Shown piece after piece: positions 53,707 through 64,000 of a stretch of 64,000 bases of DNA; the first letter of the stretch is position 1; each line of letters opens with the position of its first letter. The position numbers and the translations under genes were made by a program. Origin of the DNA: Telmatactis stephensoni (taxonomy: Eukaryota; Cnidaria; Anthozoa; Actiniaria; Isophelliidae); NCBI GenBank assembly GCA_029948255.1, contig JALIZF010001870.1, positions 774,501-838,500 of the forward strand, in the 5' to 3' direction. Below the pieces are notes generated by a model. It did not search any database. It was not told the DNA's origin and saw only the letters and a program-made list of their open reading frames with translations.

Positions 53707-56700
53707 ATGGCAATGGAGAAGATCCTCTTGTTGGCTCTTGCCATCGTCTTTTTATCTGGTGTGATCCTAGCTGAAGAAGAAAACGACCCAGCACCCCACA
53801 AAGGTTCTCATTAATAAGTTTTAATTATATTCTTCGTAAGCTGCTGTGATTCTTTTCCTTTGTGTTCCGTGTTTGTGTCAATGTTTTCTACTCTTTCAGT
53901 CTTTTCGTGTCTGAACGTTGCTCTCTTTGCGCTCGTTTTTGTTTCCTTTTTTCTTTGCTTATACAGATTCAGCTAGCCAGATCCATTTTTGCGTTTGCTT
54001 TTGTTGTTGCTGTGGTTCCTTCACCTCCTCCTCCTCCTCCTCCTCCTCCTGCTCCTCCTCCTGCTCCTCCTGCTCCTCCTTCTCCTTCTCCTCCTTTTCC
54101 TCCTCCTCCTCCTTCTTCTTCTTCCTTAATGTTTTAAAATTCACACGTGTTTTTTTTTCAATACGGGTCCTTGTTCTTCTTCCCTCTCCGCACTTTTTGT
54201 CTTGCTTATGACAATATTAGAATGCACCTTTTAGGATCAGACTAAATTCCAAATGTGCTTTCCCACCTTTTGAAACAGTTATCAACTATAACGGCGCCAT
54301 GCCATGCACTGACCGGTTAAGTCAAACAGATTTCTGAGCTTAAGATCTACCACTGTCAAGGTCTGGTCAGCAACTTGTTATTCAATTAATTAAGGAAACA
54401 TTGTAAAAAGAGATCAAATATGATGAACAGAAGCTTTGTTGATTATTGTCAACTGTATTTAAAAATCAACCAAACAAAATTAAATGCGTACACTGTAAAG
54501 ATAAGTTTTCATGCTAACATAGTTATTTGCTTTGTTTGATTCTAGGGCACAATAAATGGGGACCATGGTCCAAGTGTTCCAAAACATGTGGAAAAGGAAC
54601 ACAATACCGAGTCAAAAAATGCCACAATGCTTATACTCCCTATCATCCACCATGTCATTACCCTTACAAACAAACCAGATATTGCAAAGTCCGCTGTTGT
54701 CCAGGTTAGCTATATACTACATAAGCCCTTTTGTCTTGAATTGATAAAGTTCCCTGCAAAAGTGCATCTGTCCAATTTTTAACGTAGCAATGTTGTTTAG
54801 TAGAGGGTAATACGATCGATTAAGAAAACGTTTCCGTTGGCAAAAGGCTTATAGGTTATGCGAGTTACCCAAAAAGCGGTATGGATATAAATTACTAAAA
54901 GTATTGTTTTCATCAGTGTAAACGTCTTGCAGATATGAACGCATTTTAAAAACTTTAATTTTACAAAAAAGTACATCTATAAAAAAAAATCAATTCAAAT
55001 CCCTGGATGAATGCTCTTGTTAATCAGCCAATATGGAGCCAAACCATAGCTTGCAAAGCAAAGCGTTCCAAGCTGTTGATCGACTGTTTTGCAGGCTACG
55101 CTAAGCCAAAGCCGAAGGTTTCTATCTGAGATGATTCGTTCCAAAACGGACCATACAACTCGCTGGGCAAAATGGTATTTGATTTATCATGACTTTGAGT
55201 TATACTAATGCAGTTATCGTTAGCTATAAAATAAATATTAGAGGATTTACCCAGACTTGCTACTTTCCGCAAAACGAATGCTCTCCCAAACTTATTGGAA
55301 AGAAACTGTGTGATTAGAGACCTACAAGAAATACAGTAAGTGCTAGCTAATAGTCGATTTTTATGCTAATTTAGAGTCGAACCCAAACACTGTTTAATCT
55401 TTCGACATATCGCATTTTCGCTCATTCAAAGTCACCCATCACAAAATATAGCATATATGCAAGAGTCTTACCGTTTTTTAGCATCTTACGTTTCCTTACC
55501 GAGGAGAAATAAAGCGACCAAGTCGAGTATATCTAGCCATCATGCATTGAGCTGCAATGAAAATCCTTTCGCTTCATAATATATTCAAGATCTTTGAATG
55601 AGTTGTAGCATTCTTCACGTGCATCTTGATAGAGTCTTTGTAAGGTTTGTCTTCCTATTTGCTGGTTATTCCCTTAGTGCCATCACCACTAAAAACATGA
55701 AAATTATGGACCTTAATTTTTTTGTGAAATTGAAGTTTTAAAAATGTGTTCAAATCTACAAGAAGTTTACACTGATGAAAACAGAAATCAATTCCCTTAA
55801 AATTCAAAGCTTTCTTGTTTAGGATAAAAAAAAAGACAGAAATCGACAAACGTTTAGCTGACGAAAATTGCGCTTTAAAAATACCTCCAATGCTCCAATG
55901 AACAGTAATGGTCACCTTAAAATTTAACTAAAAAACAAAAACTTAAAAAACCTCGTGAAATGGCTTTCTAGTTGGTAATGTACTGAATAAAATAATGCGA
56001 AAATGAGTGAAATGTGGAAGCAAGTATACTTCATACGGAGAACTGAGTATGGCTTCTTTGTACAAAGCGAAATGTTACACGTGAAATCCACAGTAACCTT
56101 ACAATTCCCAAGTGACTTCATACACTTGTTTGATGAACTGGACGGTGCAGAATTTATCCTCTCTCCATGCATGCACTAATGCTCTTTCTCTACCCACTGA
56201 TGGGAAAAGGGTACAGTGCACATCATCACGGTCATCGGCGGAACGAGATGATATACCTTTTGATTTTTGTAATCCCTCTTCACACGGTCGATTGTAAAAT
56301 TAAACCAACAGAGGGATTTCATGGCAGCCATGTTTGTAGGCAAGTACAATAGAACGTTTTTGAATAACAAAAGATTTTATTTCTCTTGGGAGAAAATCAC
56401 TATTATTTTGACCACAAACATGTCTGCCGTAAAATCCCTCTATTTATTTAATTAAATTTCATTGTAGTGAATGGGGGATGGTCCAAATGGTCTCACTGGT
56501 CTGCTTGCGACGGATACTGCTACAGGTACAGATACCGATCCTGCACTAACCCCAAGCCATATTGCTATGGCAAGCCATGTTCTGGTGCCAAGCGTCAAAA
56601 GAAAAGGTGCTACGGATGCTATTGTAAGTGTTAGATTTCCGTCCATATAATTATACGTTGCTGTGAGCTGTGAGCTCTTGTAGTTTAATCTGAAACTCCC

Positions 56701-58064
56701 TATACACTGGTACTCCATACAATTTCCTGAGCATTTATGTGGGCTTTGCATAATTTCCAATTCGATCCAGGCTAATATTTGGAGGTGTAGCCATTTGTTG
56801 AAGGCATTACAAAAGCAGCATCTTCTCTTCAACTATCTATAAACCTCTGATCGAGTTGTTACAGAAGCAATCGTGTTTTTTGTAGGATCTTAAATCAGAT
56901 GGTTGAATGAAAATTGTATAGTTTGATATTTGTATTGTATGTATAGCTCTGAGATTTTATTTATTAATTACATCAGTATTTACAGTCTAATTGATTACAA
57001 TATAGACAAAGGTAAACGTGCCCTTGAGGGCGATGCCATGGCCGACCCTGCAGCAAGACGTGGACGTCGCGGAGGTAGGAATATTAATGAACTTCTATCG
57101 AGCGTTTGTAAATAATTGCTCCCAATCAGTGCCAAAATTGCTGGAAAGATTAGTTTAAAACGTGCATTACACTTGATCGAGAACTTTTCCCCAATATTCC
57201 ATTGTATTATTGATTTAAAACGTTTTGAGTAGAATTGACCTTAGTGCAATCAGCACCACGTGTGTGTGTGTGTGTGTGTGGGTTGGGGCAGGGTTTCCAA
57301 TAGCAAAGCACTTTAGTGAATAATAACTTGGAAAAACAAAATGAATTAAAGTCGTGCCAACAAATACTAGCAACGATTGCATGTAATGAAATGACTGGTT
57401 AATGAATCAACGCGGAGTGCCCGAAACACAGCTAACCTTTCCACTTGTAATTTTAACAAAGGCCATTGCTTTCCTTTTAAATTAGAGTATGGAACTCTTT
57501 GATTGTTTTATTTTATGTTAGTTGTTATTGCAATATTCTACATTCATGAATCTCTTTATAACAGCCGCGCCGATCCATAGGGAAGTATAGCAGAAGCCAA
57601 AGCTGTTGCATTTGCTGTGTTTAATATGCTTTTTCATTCATTGGCAATTATACATCAAACTCTGTAAGCAGCTTCGTTGCTATCGTTGCTCAAACTTGTA
57701 ACCGAACGTTGAAAATTGACGCTGGTGAAACCTCTAGGCAATATTTATATGGACAATGACTTTTCTGTTAATCGAATTATTCTTGATGCACAGCAACTAT
57801 CCGAAGTCAGTTCGAATTTAGTTACAAGGGAATGGGGTACAAAAGCAAATTAAGTGGGGTTACCTTGTTGTACCTTACCTGTTAATAAGATCTAATAAGT
57901 GCTATAACTCAATGAATGCTGCTTCACTGTTTTTTGTTTGTTTGTCTTTTAACTTTCAAATGAATACAGGTTCTAGAAGTAGGAGCAGGTCTAGCAGGTC
58001 CAGTAGGTCCAGTAGGTCTAGTAGATCGAGAGGGAGAGGGCACTACTACTACTATGGCAAGTAA
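53707..58064 (+). CDS. Secreted two-TSP1 protein with Arg/Ser-repeat tail
   Basis: Exons 53707-53803, 54546-54704, 56468-56623, 57006-57074 and 57970-58064, 191 residues. Exon 1: signal peptide MAMEKILLLALAIVFLSG and an acidic EEEND stretch. Exon 2: TSP1-like KWGPWSKCSKTCGKG with extra Cys and a CCPG end. Exon 3: TSP1-like GGWSKWSHWSAC with Tyr-rich YRYRYRSC. Exon 4: basic segment with ARRGRRGG, a possible dibasic cleavage site. Exon 5: RSRSRSSRSS-type repeats, then RGRGHYYYYGK and stop. A GT donor overlaps the end (GGCAA, GTAAAC). Splicing from 58060 to 58911 would replace the last residue with LQEYPIKMIK and stop at 58944. All TSP1 borders are phase 1 as in the mosaic gene. Function unknown; the RS tail resembles splicing-factor RS domains only in composition, since the protein is secreted. 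Confidence 0.75.
54022..54130. repeat. (CTC)n microsatellite
   Basis: CTC/TTC/CTG triplets in the first intron of the RS-tail gene. Pro-rich and Ser-rich ORFs across it, and Glu-rich ORFs on the other strand, are artefacts. Confidence 0.9.
54705..56467. other. Intron 2 of the RS-tail gene
   Basis: A 1.76-kb AT-rich intron between the two TSP1 exons. I see no repeat, exon or RNA gene in it that I can support. Confidence 0.5.
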
Positions 58065-58584
58065 ACAGTACCAGTTGTCTTGACTGGACATCATAACATG
58101 ACCGGTAATATATAGTAGATTACTAAAGAGAACTGAAAAAATTATAGAAAGAATTTTCCGTACCACATAATTGGCATTCGTTGATGCTATATTTTTTCGA
58201 AGCAAGATGAGATATTTCACTGAGGATATATGGGACCTCTTTTGAAACGATCTGAACAATCAGGATCTTTTCCCCAAATAGATCGAGTTGAAAATAGCAT
58301 CAAATGGTGCTCACAGAACTTCTATGTGACTGTGCGTCTCTTGACTAATTTTTTTTTCATGACATTAAGGTGAACTAAATGACTATGAAAGAGCTTTAAC
58401 TATTCAGTCGGTTTTCATGCCAACACGTTCCAAAATAAAATTAGTTGTTTAAAAATCAAAACTAGATTTTCAGTACACATAATTCCCTAAAAACGAAGTG
58501 ATTCCATTACTAAATTAACGCGTTGTATCATGTGACTGTTTTGGGGGACAGCATTTTACTTGAAGTTGTAAACATCTTCTCTTA

Positions 58585-58710
58585 GTTCCCGTTTAAGTGT
58601 CAAATTTTTGTCGCGTCGAATGCATTGAGAAAAATGGATGATTAGACGACCTTCTTTGATGTTATTAGATTCGACGCGGCAAAGTTCGACCTCTGAACTG
58701 GGCCTAGTCA
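58585..58710. mobile_element. Small MITE with GTCGCGTCGAAT arms
   Basis: AGTTCCCGTTTAAGTGTCAAATTTTTGTCGCGTCGAAT on the left (38 bp arm) pairs imperfectly with the right end, which contains ATTCGACGCGGCAAAGTTCG and ends ACTGGGCC. It sits in the 3' flank, or in the optional last intron, of the RS-tail gene. Confidence 0.6.
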
Positions 58711-58939
58711 CATTTTCTTCTTTGTTCAGTTTCTTTTTCTTTCATTTACAAAACATCATATCTTTGACCAAAAAGTCATATCTTCAGATGAATTTTTGAA
58801 AGCGCGTCCCCCAAAAAGTTCCGTGATCAAAAGCGATTTGTTTTATTTGGTGTTAAACTTTGTTCACAATCGTATGATATTAACTGGATGTTTTTCCTAT
58901 TGTCTTATAGGTTACAGGAATATCCGATAAAGATGATAA

Positions 58940-58945
58940 AATAAA
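58940..58945 (+). terminator. Poly(A) signal of the RS-tail gene
   Basis: AATAAA overlapping the stop of the alternative last exon (58911-58944). Another AATAAA lies near 58436. Either could serve the 3' end. Confidence 0.4.
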
Positions 58946-59112
58946 GTAGGAAACTCAAGGAATTCCAATAACAACGAAACTAATGGTTTGCAATATGAGT
59001 GCACGATGTACCTGGGGAAGGGGGTAGAAAAAGCCATATTGTAAACTTAAGTTAGAGTATGATAAAATAAAGACATTTAAAGCATCAAAAAATTTTCCGT
59101 ATGATGAAGGGA

Positions 59113-59285
59113 TACAGGGGCGTATCCAGGGGGGTTCCAGGGTGCCCGTGACACCCCTTTAAAAACAAAAAGATGATAGAAATAAAAGAATCTGACTGGA
59201 GAAAGATTGAGAAATTGGAGGTGGAAAATGGAAAGTGTGCCCCCCCCCCCCCCCCCTTTGAAATATTCTGGATACGCCCCTGGGA
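59113..59285 (+). mobile_element. CAGGGGCGGATCCAGGA-family MITE, copy 3
   Basis: CAGGGGCGTATCCAGGGGGG on the left and the reverse complement CAGGGGCGTATCCAGAATAT on the right. A poly-C run lies inside. Confidence 0.8.
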
Positions 59286-60928
59286 TAGGCAGGGGCATCA
59301 CAAATAGCTTACAACGATAACTGTGAGTCCTCTTGTGAATTTGAATACCTTTTTCCCAGGAGAGAAAGATTACCCCTTCCCTTCGAGTGGGTTACCCTCT
59401 GGCTTTGGCTATGCGATTTCGTAAGATTTTTGAATTATTTTGGTAATGCGTTGTTATCTGATCCTTACAAATAACTCGTATCTGCCACCCACCCACCTAT
59501 CAATGATATCAACTGAGTTGGATTGTCATAGCACAGTCATAAGTTCATGGTCTTCAGTCTAACGATATTTCCTATGGTTCTCTTAAAAATTATTTCAAAG
59601 CTTTACAACATCGTTTATCATCTTTAAAAGACTGCTTTTGACTAGTTAGTTACCCTTAGTGTCAGCACCGATGTACTGACTCTCAAAGAAGTATTTTGTT
59701 GTCGAAATAAAATATAATAAATATAATACTTGGCAATATTCACCATTGTATACAAACCTATCTCAAGATCTTGTATTTTGAAATAGTTTTGGTTGATCAT
59801 TTGAATCGTCGTGTTTTAGCTGGCAACGGAAGGCAGTGTGATTTGATTCTTCTGTTGCCGCTCACTGAAAATTCCTTGACAAATCTCCATGGTAAAACAA
59901 ACTACAGATTCAGAATTATAATAGAATGACATTAATTTAGATAAATTTTTCGACTGTGATTTGAAAGGCTCTCCGGGTTTAAAGACAACTCAAGAGCAAA
60001 ATGGGGCAACATTGAGTCAAAATAAAACGTTATAAAATCCCATATCAAACATATTGGGTCGTTCGTGCGGGCTTCCTGTGTCTATACTATTGGGTTTCCT
60101 GTTTACCGAAATGCTAGGTTTCTAAGCTAATTTCAAGATGGTGGACAATGTGATGTGTTTCATCGCTACAATATCTGCAAGTTTTGATGGAATTTTGATA
60201 GTTTGAGGCTCCAAATTACAGGAAAATCAACAAAAACAAATCTACATGACTTCCAAAAGAGGTAATGCCTGCCTAAATATGGAATAGATTTCATGGCCGT
60301 GCGAACGACACAATTTTATAGAAATATGTTTCGATATCAATGATGTAGTTATATCGCCCTGTATTTCTTTTGGACTATGATGTGAAGCAACCTAGATCCA
60401 TCAAATACATCACATCTAATAAAATGGTATCATATGACCACTATAAAGTGATGTAGAAGAATTTATATTTCTAAAATTAGTTCGTTAATTTATGACTGCG
60501 AGGCGTTGTCGACAGCACTAAATTCTCTTGCTACTGAGTGGAATATTGCTATTTTTAATATAATAACAAATGAATCTTAAAAAATTATAATCAGTATTAA
60601 ACTAGAAGATAAAAATACATATTTTTTTGCATTTTCAGTAACACAACTTGGAATTCAATTCAGTTTTATAGATTTTTTTTTTCATTTTCTCTCAAAAAAA
60701 AAAGAAAAAAAAAATCAAGTGGGGAACTCGAAACATACAAGCCAAGAAAATAATTCATCAAGCGGAATTTGAGTTATAAACTTTTAAATGAGAATTTTAG
60801 GTCCATTTGCTGATGTCCTATTGTTGTCATGACAGCGTCAAACGTCATGATCACGCATACTTTCCAATCCACATTTATGGGACATTAGTGGGACAAATGA
60901 TATATTGGTCCTAATTGAATACTCAGCT

Positions 60929-61078
60929 CTAGAGCAGATTTCGTATGACTGGGAAAGCGACATGGTCAATGCACGGTACGTTTGCAGCAGGAATTTCGAA
61001 TGTTTTTATAGACATTACGGCACTAACACGGGCATGGTACTGCGCGGTAAGTTTCCCACTCATATGGGAAACTGCTCT
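60929..61078. mobile_element. TIR element family A, copy 5
   Basis: TAGAGCAGATTTCGTATGAC on the left and GGGAAACTGCTCTA on the right; TA at both borders, as in copy 2. No ORF. Confidence 0.8.
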
Positions 61079-62298
61079 ATTGCTGACTGATAATGATATG
61101 ATAATAAGACTCTATATTAATGTATTTAAATTTTCGGATGAATCAAATAAAATGTTTCATTACGAATGACCGTAGGCTGAACCAAGCGCGGTGATTAGTT
61201 CGTTGCCATGGTTCCGCTTACTTGGGGATATGTATGGCAAATCCGGATTTTTTTCTCATGACTTAGTCGGGACCGAGTAGCTGTTCTACTAGACGCTAGT
61301 CCAATATATTAATTAATGTAGCTCCATATAGTTTACCACGCACGCGATCATAAGATCATGAGCATGCAAAACACTGGAACTTGAAGATTTTCTAATTCAA
61401 TGACGTCACGCCGCGCGGGCGATCTGTTTTTGGGAAAAACACCAAAACTACAAGTTAAAATCTTTTCATGATCCTACAAAGTTTTTGTGATATAGAACTA
61501 CAGTAATTGACGTAATATGAACAAAATTGGCACTAACTTTTTTTCCTTTCGTAAAATCGACAATTTGCAATATTTTGGATTCTGACATTTCATTTTGGAT
61601 TCTTTAGTGTAGGCATTCTTTGTTTTTGTCAAATATAAGTCGAAGAATATAGAAATTTCATAAAAATGAGTTTTAAAACGTGCGCTTTCAGTTATTTTTT
61701 GAGAAAAATGTCTTTCGTAAAAGATGACGTTCCGTTGCTATGGAGAACTTACGAGTGATCATTTTTATTTCAAACTATTCCTTAACTCATGATTTTTCAT
61801 ATAGTTGTCTCAATGGGTGTTAAACTTTAAAGCTAAATTAGTTATAAAACGTTTTTACTATTTGTGTAAAGACTCTTAAAATTATATTGAGCCTTCTTAA
61901 TTATCAAAAAGAGACATTGGTAACGATTGTCTAAAGTACATCGGATTTAAAGTCTGGATTGTTTTGTTTGTTTGTTTATTACTTTGTTTGAGTATTTCCG
62001 GTTTTACCTTAGTGTGGACCTTAAGTGTTTTGCAATACATACTAAAAAGAAATTTGAAGATATTGATTTTTGATTTCCAACCTCTCCCCCATGGAACAAA
62101 AATGAAATCGTCCGAATTTTGTCCAGCATTAGATCCAAGTCGATAAAATCCCATGCTTACCATAGCTACCTCTTCTATAAGTCAGGTGACTTGGCGCAAA
62201 ATTTATATCTCCTTTAAAAGCAAAGTGGTTACCATGATATTTTGGAGATTAAATCTCAAAATCACTATGACAACGGTAATGTAAGGGAGGCCATTCTC

Positions 62299-62305
62299 TA
62301 TAAAA
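62299..62305 (+). promoter_or_regulatory. TATA box of the right-edge TSP1 gene
   Basis: TATAAAA, 66 bp before the ATG at 62365. It is the best TATA match of the set. Confidence 0.65.
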
Positions 62306-62364
62306 GTGATCGTTGCATAGTTTTTCCTCACATCTCGAGCTTTCTGCTTTGAGTCAAGTCAAAC

Positions 62365-63275
62365 ATGGCAGCGTTGAAGGTCCTGGCCGGAGCTCTTGCC
62401 TTCGTTTGCATGTATTCCACAGTTACCCATGCTACACAGGTCTACAGTCCTTATACAGGTAGGACGTATATCATTTGACTTCATTTGCTATACTACACTA
62501 TAGCTAACTGTTTAAAAAGTAAATAAATTAAGGAGTAAAAGAACAAGAAGAGTATTCAAGGTCACAATCGAAAAAAAAAGAAAAGAGAGGAAAAGAAGAG
62601 AGAAAAGAAGAAAAAAGAAAAGAAGAGAAGAGAAAAGAAAACAAGAAACCAAAAAAGAAAAAAATAGAGGAAAAAAAAGGAAAAAGGAAAAAGAAAAGGA
62701 AAGAAAAGAAAAAAAGGAAAAAAAAAAAAAAAAGGAAAAAAAGGAAAGGTCAAAAAGCTGTGGTGTATCTATAAAACATGCATGGAGTACCTAAAATATA
62801 GCTTCTGTTCACACAACGTTTCAAGTATTTGCAAAAACGGTATAGGTCGTTTATGTTGAATGGGAGGGATAAACAATCAAGGTTTCTAAATCAAACACCC
62901 TTGAAATAACTTAAAAGACATTGATATATAAAAACATTCTTTTAAACATTCTAAGAAATATTCATTGTACATGTCATTGCATTTAGAACCACGTTAAATC
63001 TTCTGCGCTCTTATTCTTTGCCAAAGTTTTTGCTTGTTCATTTGTTTGTTCTTCTGATTTCACTGTAAATTAAACAGTTCTTCTGGTTTACCAATTTTCT
63101 ACAGTTAATGGGAGATATGGACCTTGGTCTTCTTGGACCAGGTGTTCAAAGACTTGCGGTGGGGGAACATGTTACAGGATTCGTAAGTGTAACAACCCAG
63201 CCCCTGGACTTGGTGGTAGACCTTGCTTGGGACCGCATAAACAGACCAAGAAATGTCACGTACAATGCTGTCCAG
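62365..63275 (+). CDS. Secreted TSP1 protein, 5' part, continues past the window
   Basis: Exons 62365-62458 and 63105-63275. Exon 1: signal peptide (MAALKVLAGALAFVCMYS) and a short VYSPYT linker, ending in phase 1. Exon 2 is a 171-nt TSP1: GRYGPWSSWTRC, CSKTCGGGTC, RKCNNPAPGLGG and a QCCPG end. It has the same two extra Cys as TSP1 repeat 21 of the mosaic gene. It ends in phase 1 at a GTAATC donor. No further exon appears by 64000, so the 3' part lies outside. The start is supported by the TATA box and signal peptide. Tandem position and shared layout indicate a paralogue of the genes at 18653 and 53707. Confidence 0.8.
62568..62750. repeat. Purine-only GAAAA-rich tract
   Basis: About 180 bases of almost pure A/G (AAAAGAAAAG, GGAAAAAAAA) in the first intron of the right-edge gene. 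Phe-rich ORFs on the minus strand are artefacts. Confidence 0.9.
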
Positions 63276-64000
63276 GTAATCCAGATACAAATTTAGTTTA
63301 TCCCCTCGTCGTCTCAGTCCCCCCGAAGTTGTAACTCTACCACAGGAAACCTGCTTTTTGGACAAGACTCCTAGCCTAGAATGGGGCTTCGAAATGGCTT
63401 AAGTTGTTGACTGCTTCTTATATTCTGCGCGTTTGGCATTATCATGGTTGAGGGTCGGTGACCACAGCAGCCTATCCCGCGCCAGTGGTGCCTGCCACTT
63501 GCATCAATGAAACCGCATTGTGATCCCACGATGATATTAGAAATATGCTACAATCACTGCAAAAATTGTTGTCACAATTGGCCTTTTGGCACGCGCCCAT
63601 TAGATCCTACCGAAAACGGGTCCTCCTACACCAACCTTTGCAATTTTACTACTATGAAAAACTTCGTATGAGTGTGGGGAAACTTACCGTCACCATAATG
63701 TCTTTAAAAACATCCGAAATTCCCGCTGTAACTATACCGTGCGGTGATCGTGCCGTTTTCCCAGTCATACGAAATCGGCTCTAGGGGACTCAATGACAAA
63801 GGCACTTACATGTGCGTGAGTTACTGTAGCAAACAAAACATTTGCACAAATAAATAAAAGCAGGGGATAATAGGTTGTTGTGTGCTGATTAGGTAAAAGT
63901 TGGACAGAAAATTTACTGGCGGCAATCCTAAATCTTCCTCATGGGGGTACGGGGCGCAGTCGAAGTGTCTATGTGTGAATATTATGCCTTCTTGCTGACC
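63276..64000. other. Intron or flank at the right edge
   Basis: Contains family A copy 6 at 63653-63784 (CTTCGTATGAGTGTGGGGAAA on the left, CAGTCATACGAAATCGGCTC on the right). No further TSP1 or other exon was found. Confidence 0.55.

Larger units (their letters stand above)
58946..62298. other. Intergenic spacer, no gene seen
   Basis: Contains the MITE at 59113-59285 and family A copy 5 at 60929-61078, plus an A-rich run near 60690-60715. The rest is AT-rich sequence without supported exons on either strand. Confidence 0.55.

Noticed and set aside
53862..54211. Pro-rich and Ser-rich ORFs
   Set aside because: Low-complexity (CTC)n translation in an intron.
61897..62163. 88-residue minus-strand ORF upstream of the last gene
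   Set aside because: No motif, no splice context, and it lies in ordinary AT-rich spacer.
62562..62753. Phe-rich minus-strand ORF
   Set aside because: Purine tract artefact.

Overview
The window looks like nuclear DNA of a cnidarian, most likely an anthozoan and possibly a stony coral. The reasons are AT-rich sequence, many short exons with GT-AG introns, TATA-driven genes for secreted Cys-rich proteins built from TSP1, ShK, Calx-beta and astacin modules, and dense short inverted-repeat transposons and tRNA-derived SINEs. The species call is inference. No bacterial, viral or organellar gene was seen.

Five protein-coding genes were reconstructed by joining exons across splice sites. (1) A minus-strand gene (6542 down to 2230) encodes a small secreted Cys-rich protein that I cannot name; its last exon carries an apparent one-base insertion. 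(2) Divergent from it, a plus-strand astacin-family metalloprotease with a C-terminal ShK domain (8339-13523) has an apparent extra A just before the Met-turn. (3) A giant secreted mosaic gene (18653-49911, 38 exons, about 2,050 residues) has the order signal peptide, 2 ShK-like modules, TSP1, 2 Calx-beta, 18 TSP1, 4 Calx-beta, 3 TSP1 and a short Asn/Tyr tail. Sixteen of its TSP1 exons (27700-33783) are a near-identical tandem array that has lost all tryptophans. (4) A small secreted protein with two TSP1-like modules and an Arg/Ser-repeat tail lies at 53707-58064. (5) A further signal peptide plus TSP1 gene starts at 62365 and runs off the right edge. Genes 3-5 lie in tandem on the plus strand, share phase-1 module borders, and look like a TSP1 family cluster. 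A THAP-domain ORF, probably a transposon relic, lies at 13728-14099.

Most of the rest is mobile DNA. It includes at least six copies of a TIR element starting AGAGCAGATTTCG (one with another element nested in it), three copies of a CAGGGGCGGATCCAGGA element, two hAT-like elements with 8-bp target duplications, several long fold-back elements, two tRNA-derived SINE families and many microsatellites. The hAT-like elements are 416 bp at 4872-5287 and about 5.3 kb at 37863-43199. The larger one split a SINE inside a Calx-beta intron of gene 3.

The window runs as follows: 1-2.2 kb intergenic with nested MITEs; 2.2-6.6 kb minus gene; 6.6-8.3 kb divergent spacer; 8.3-13.5 kb astacin; 13.5-18.6 kb THAP and MITE-rich spacer; 18.6-49.9 kb mosaic gene; 49.9-53.6 kb spacer with a 407-bp fold-back; 53.7-58.9 kb small TSP1 gene; 59-62.3 kb spacer; 62.3-64 kb start of the next TSP1 gene. 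All five genes encode predicted secreted proteins, so a role in extracellular matrix, mucus, adhesion or a skeletal matrix is plausible but unproven.
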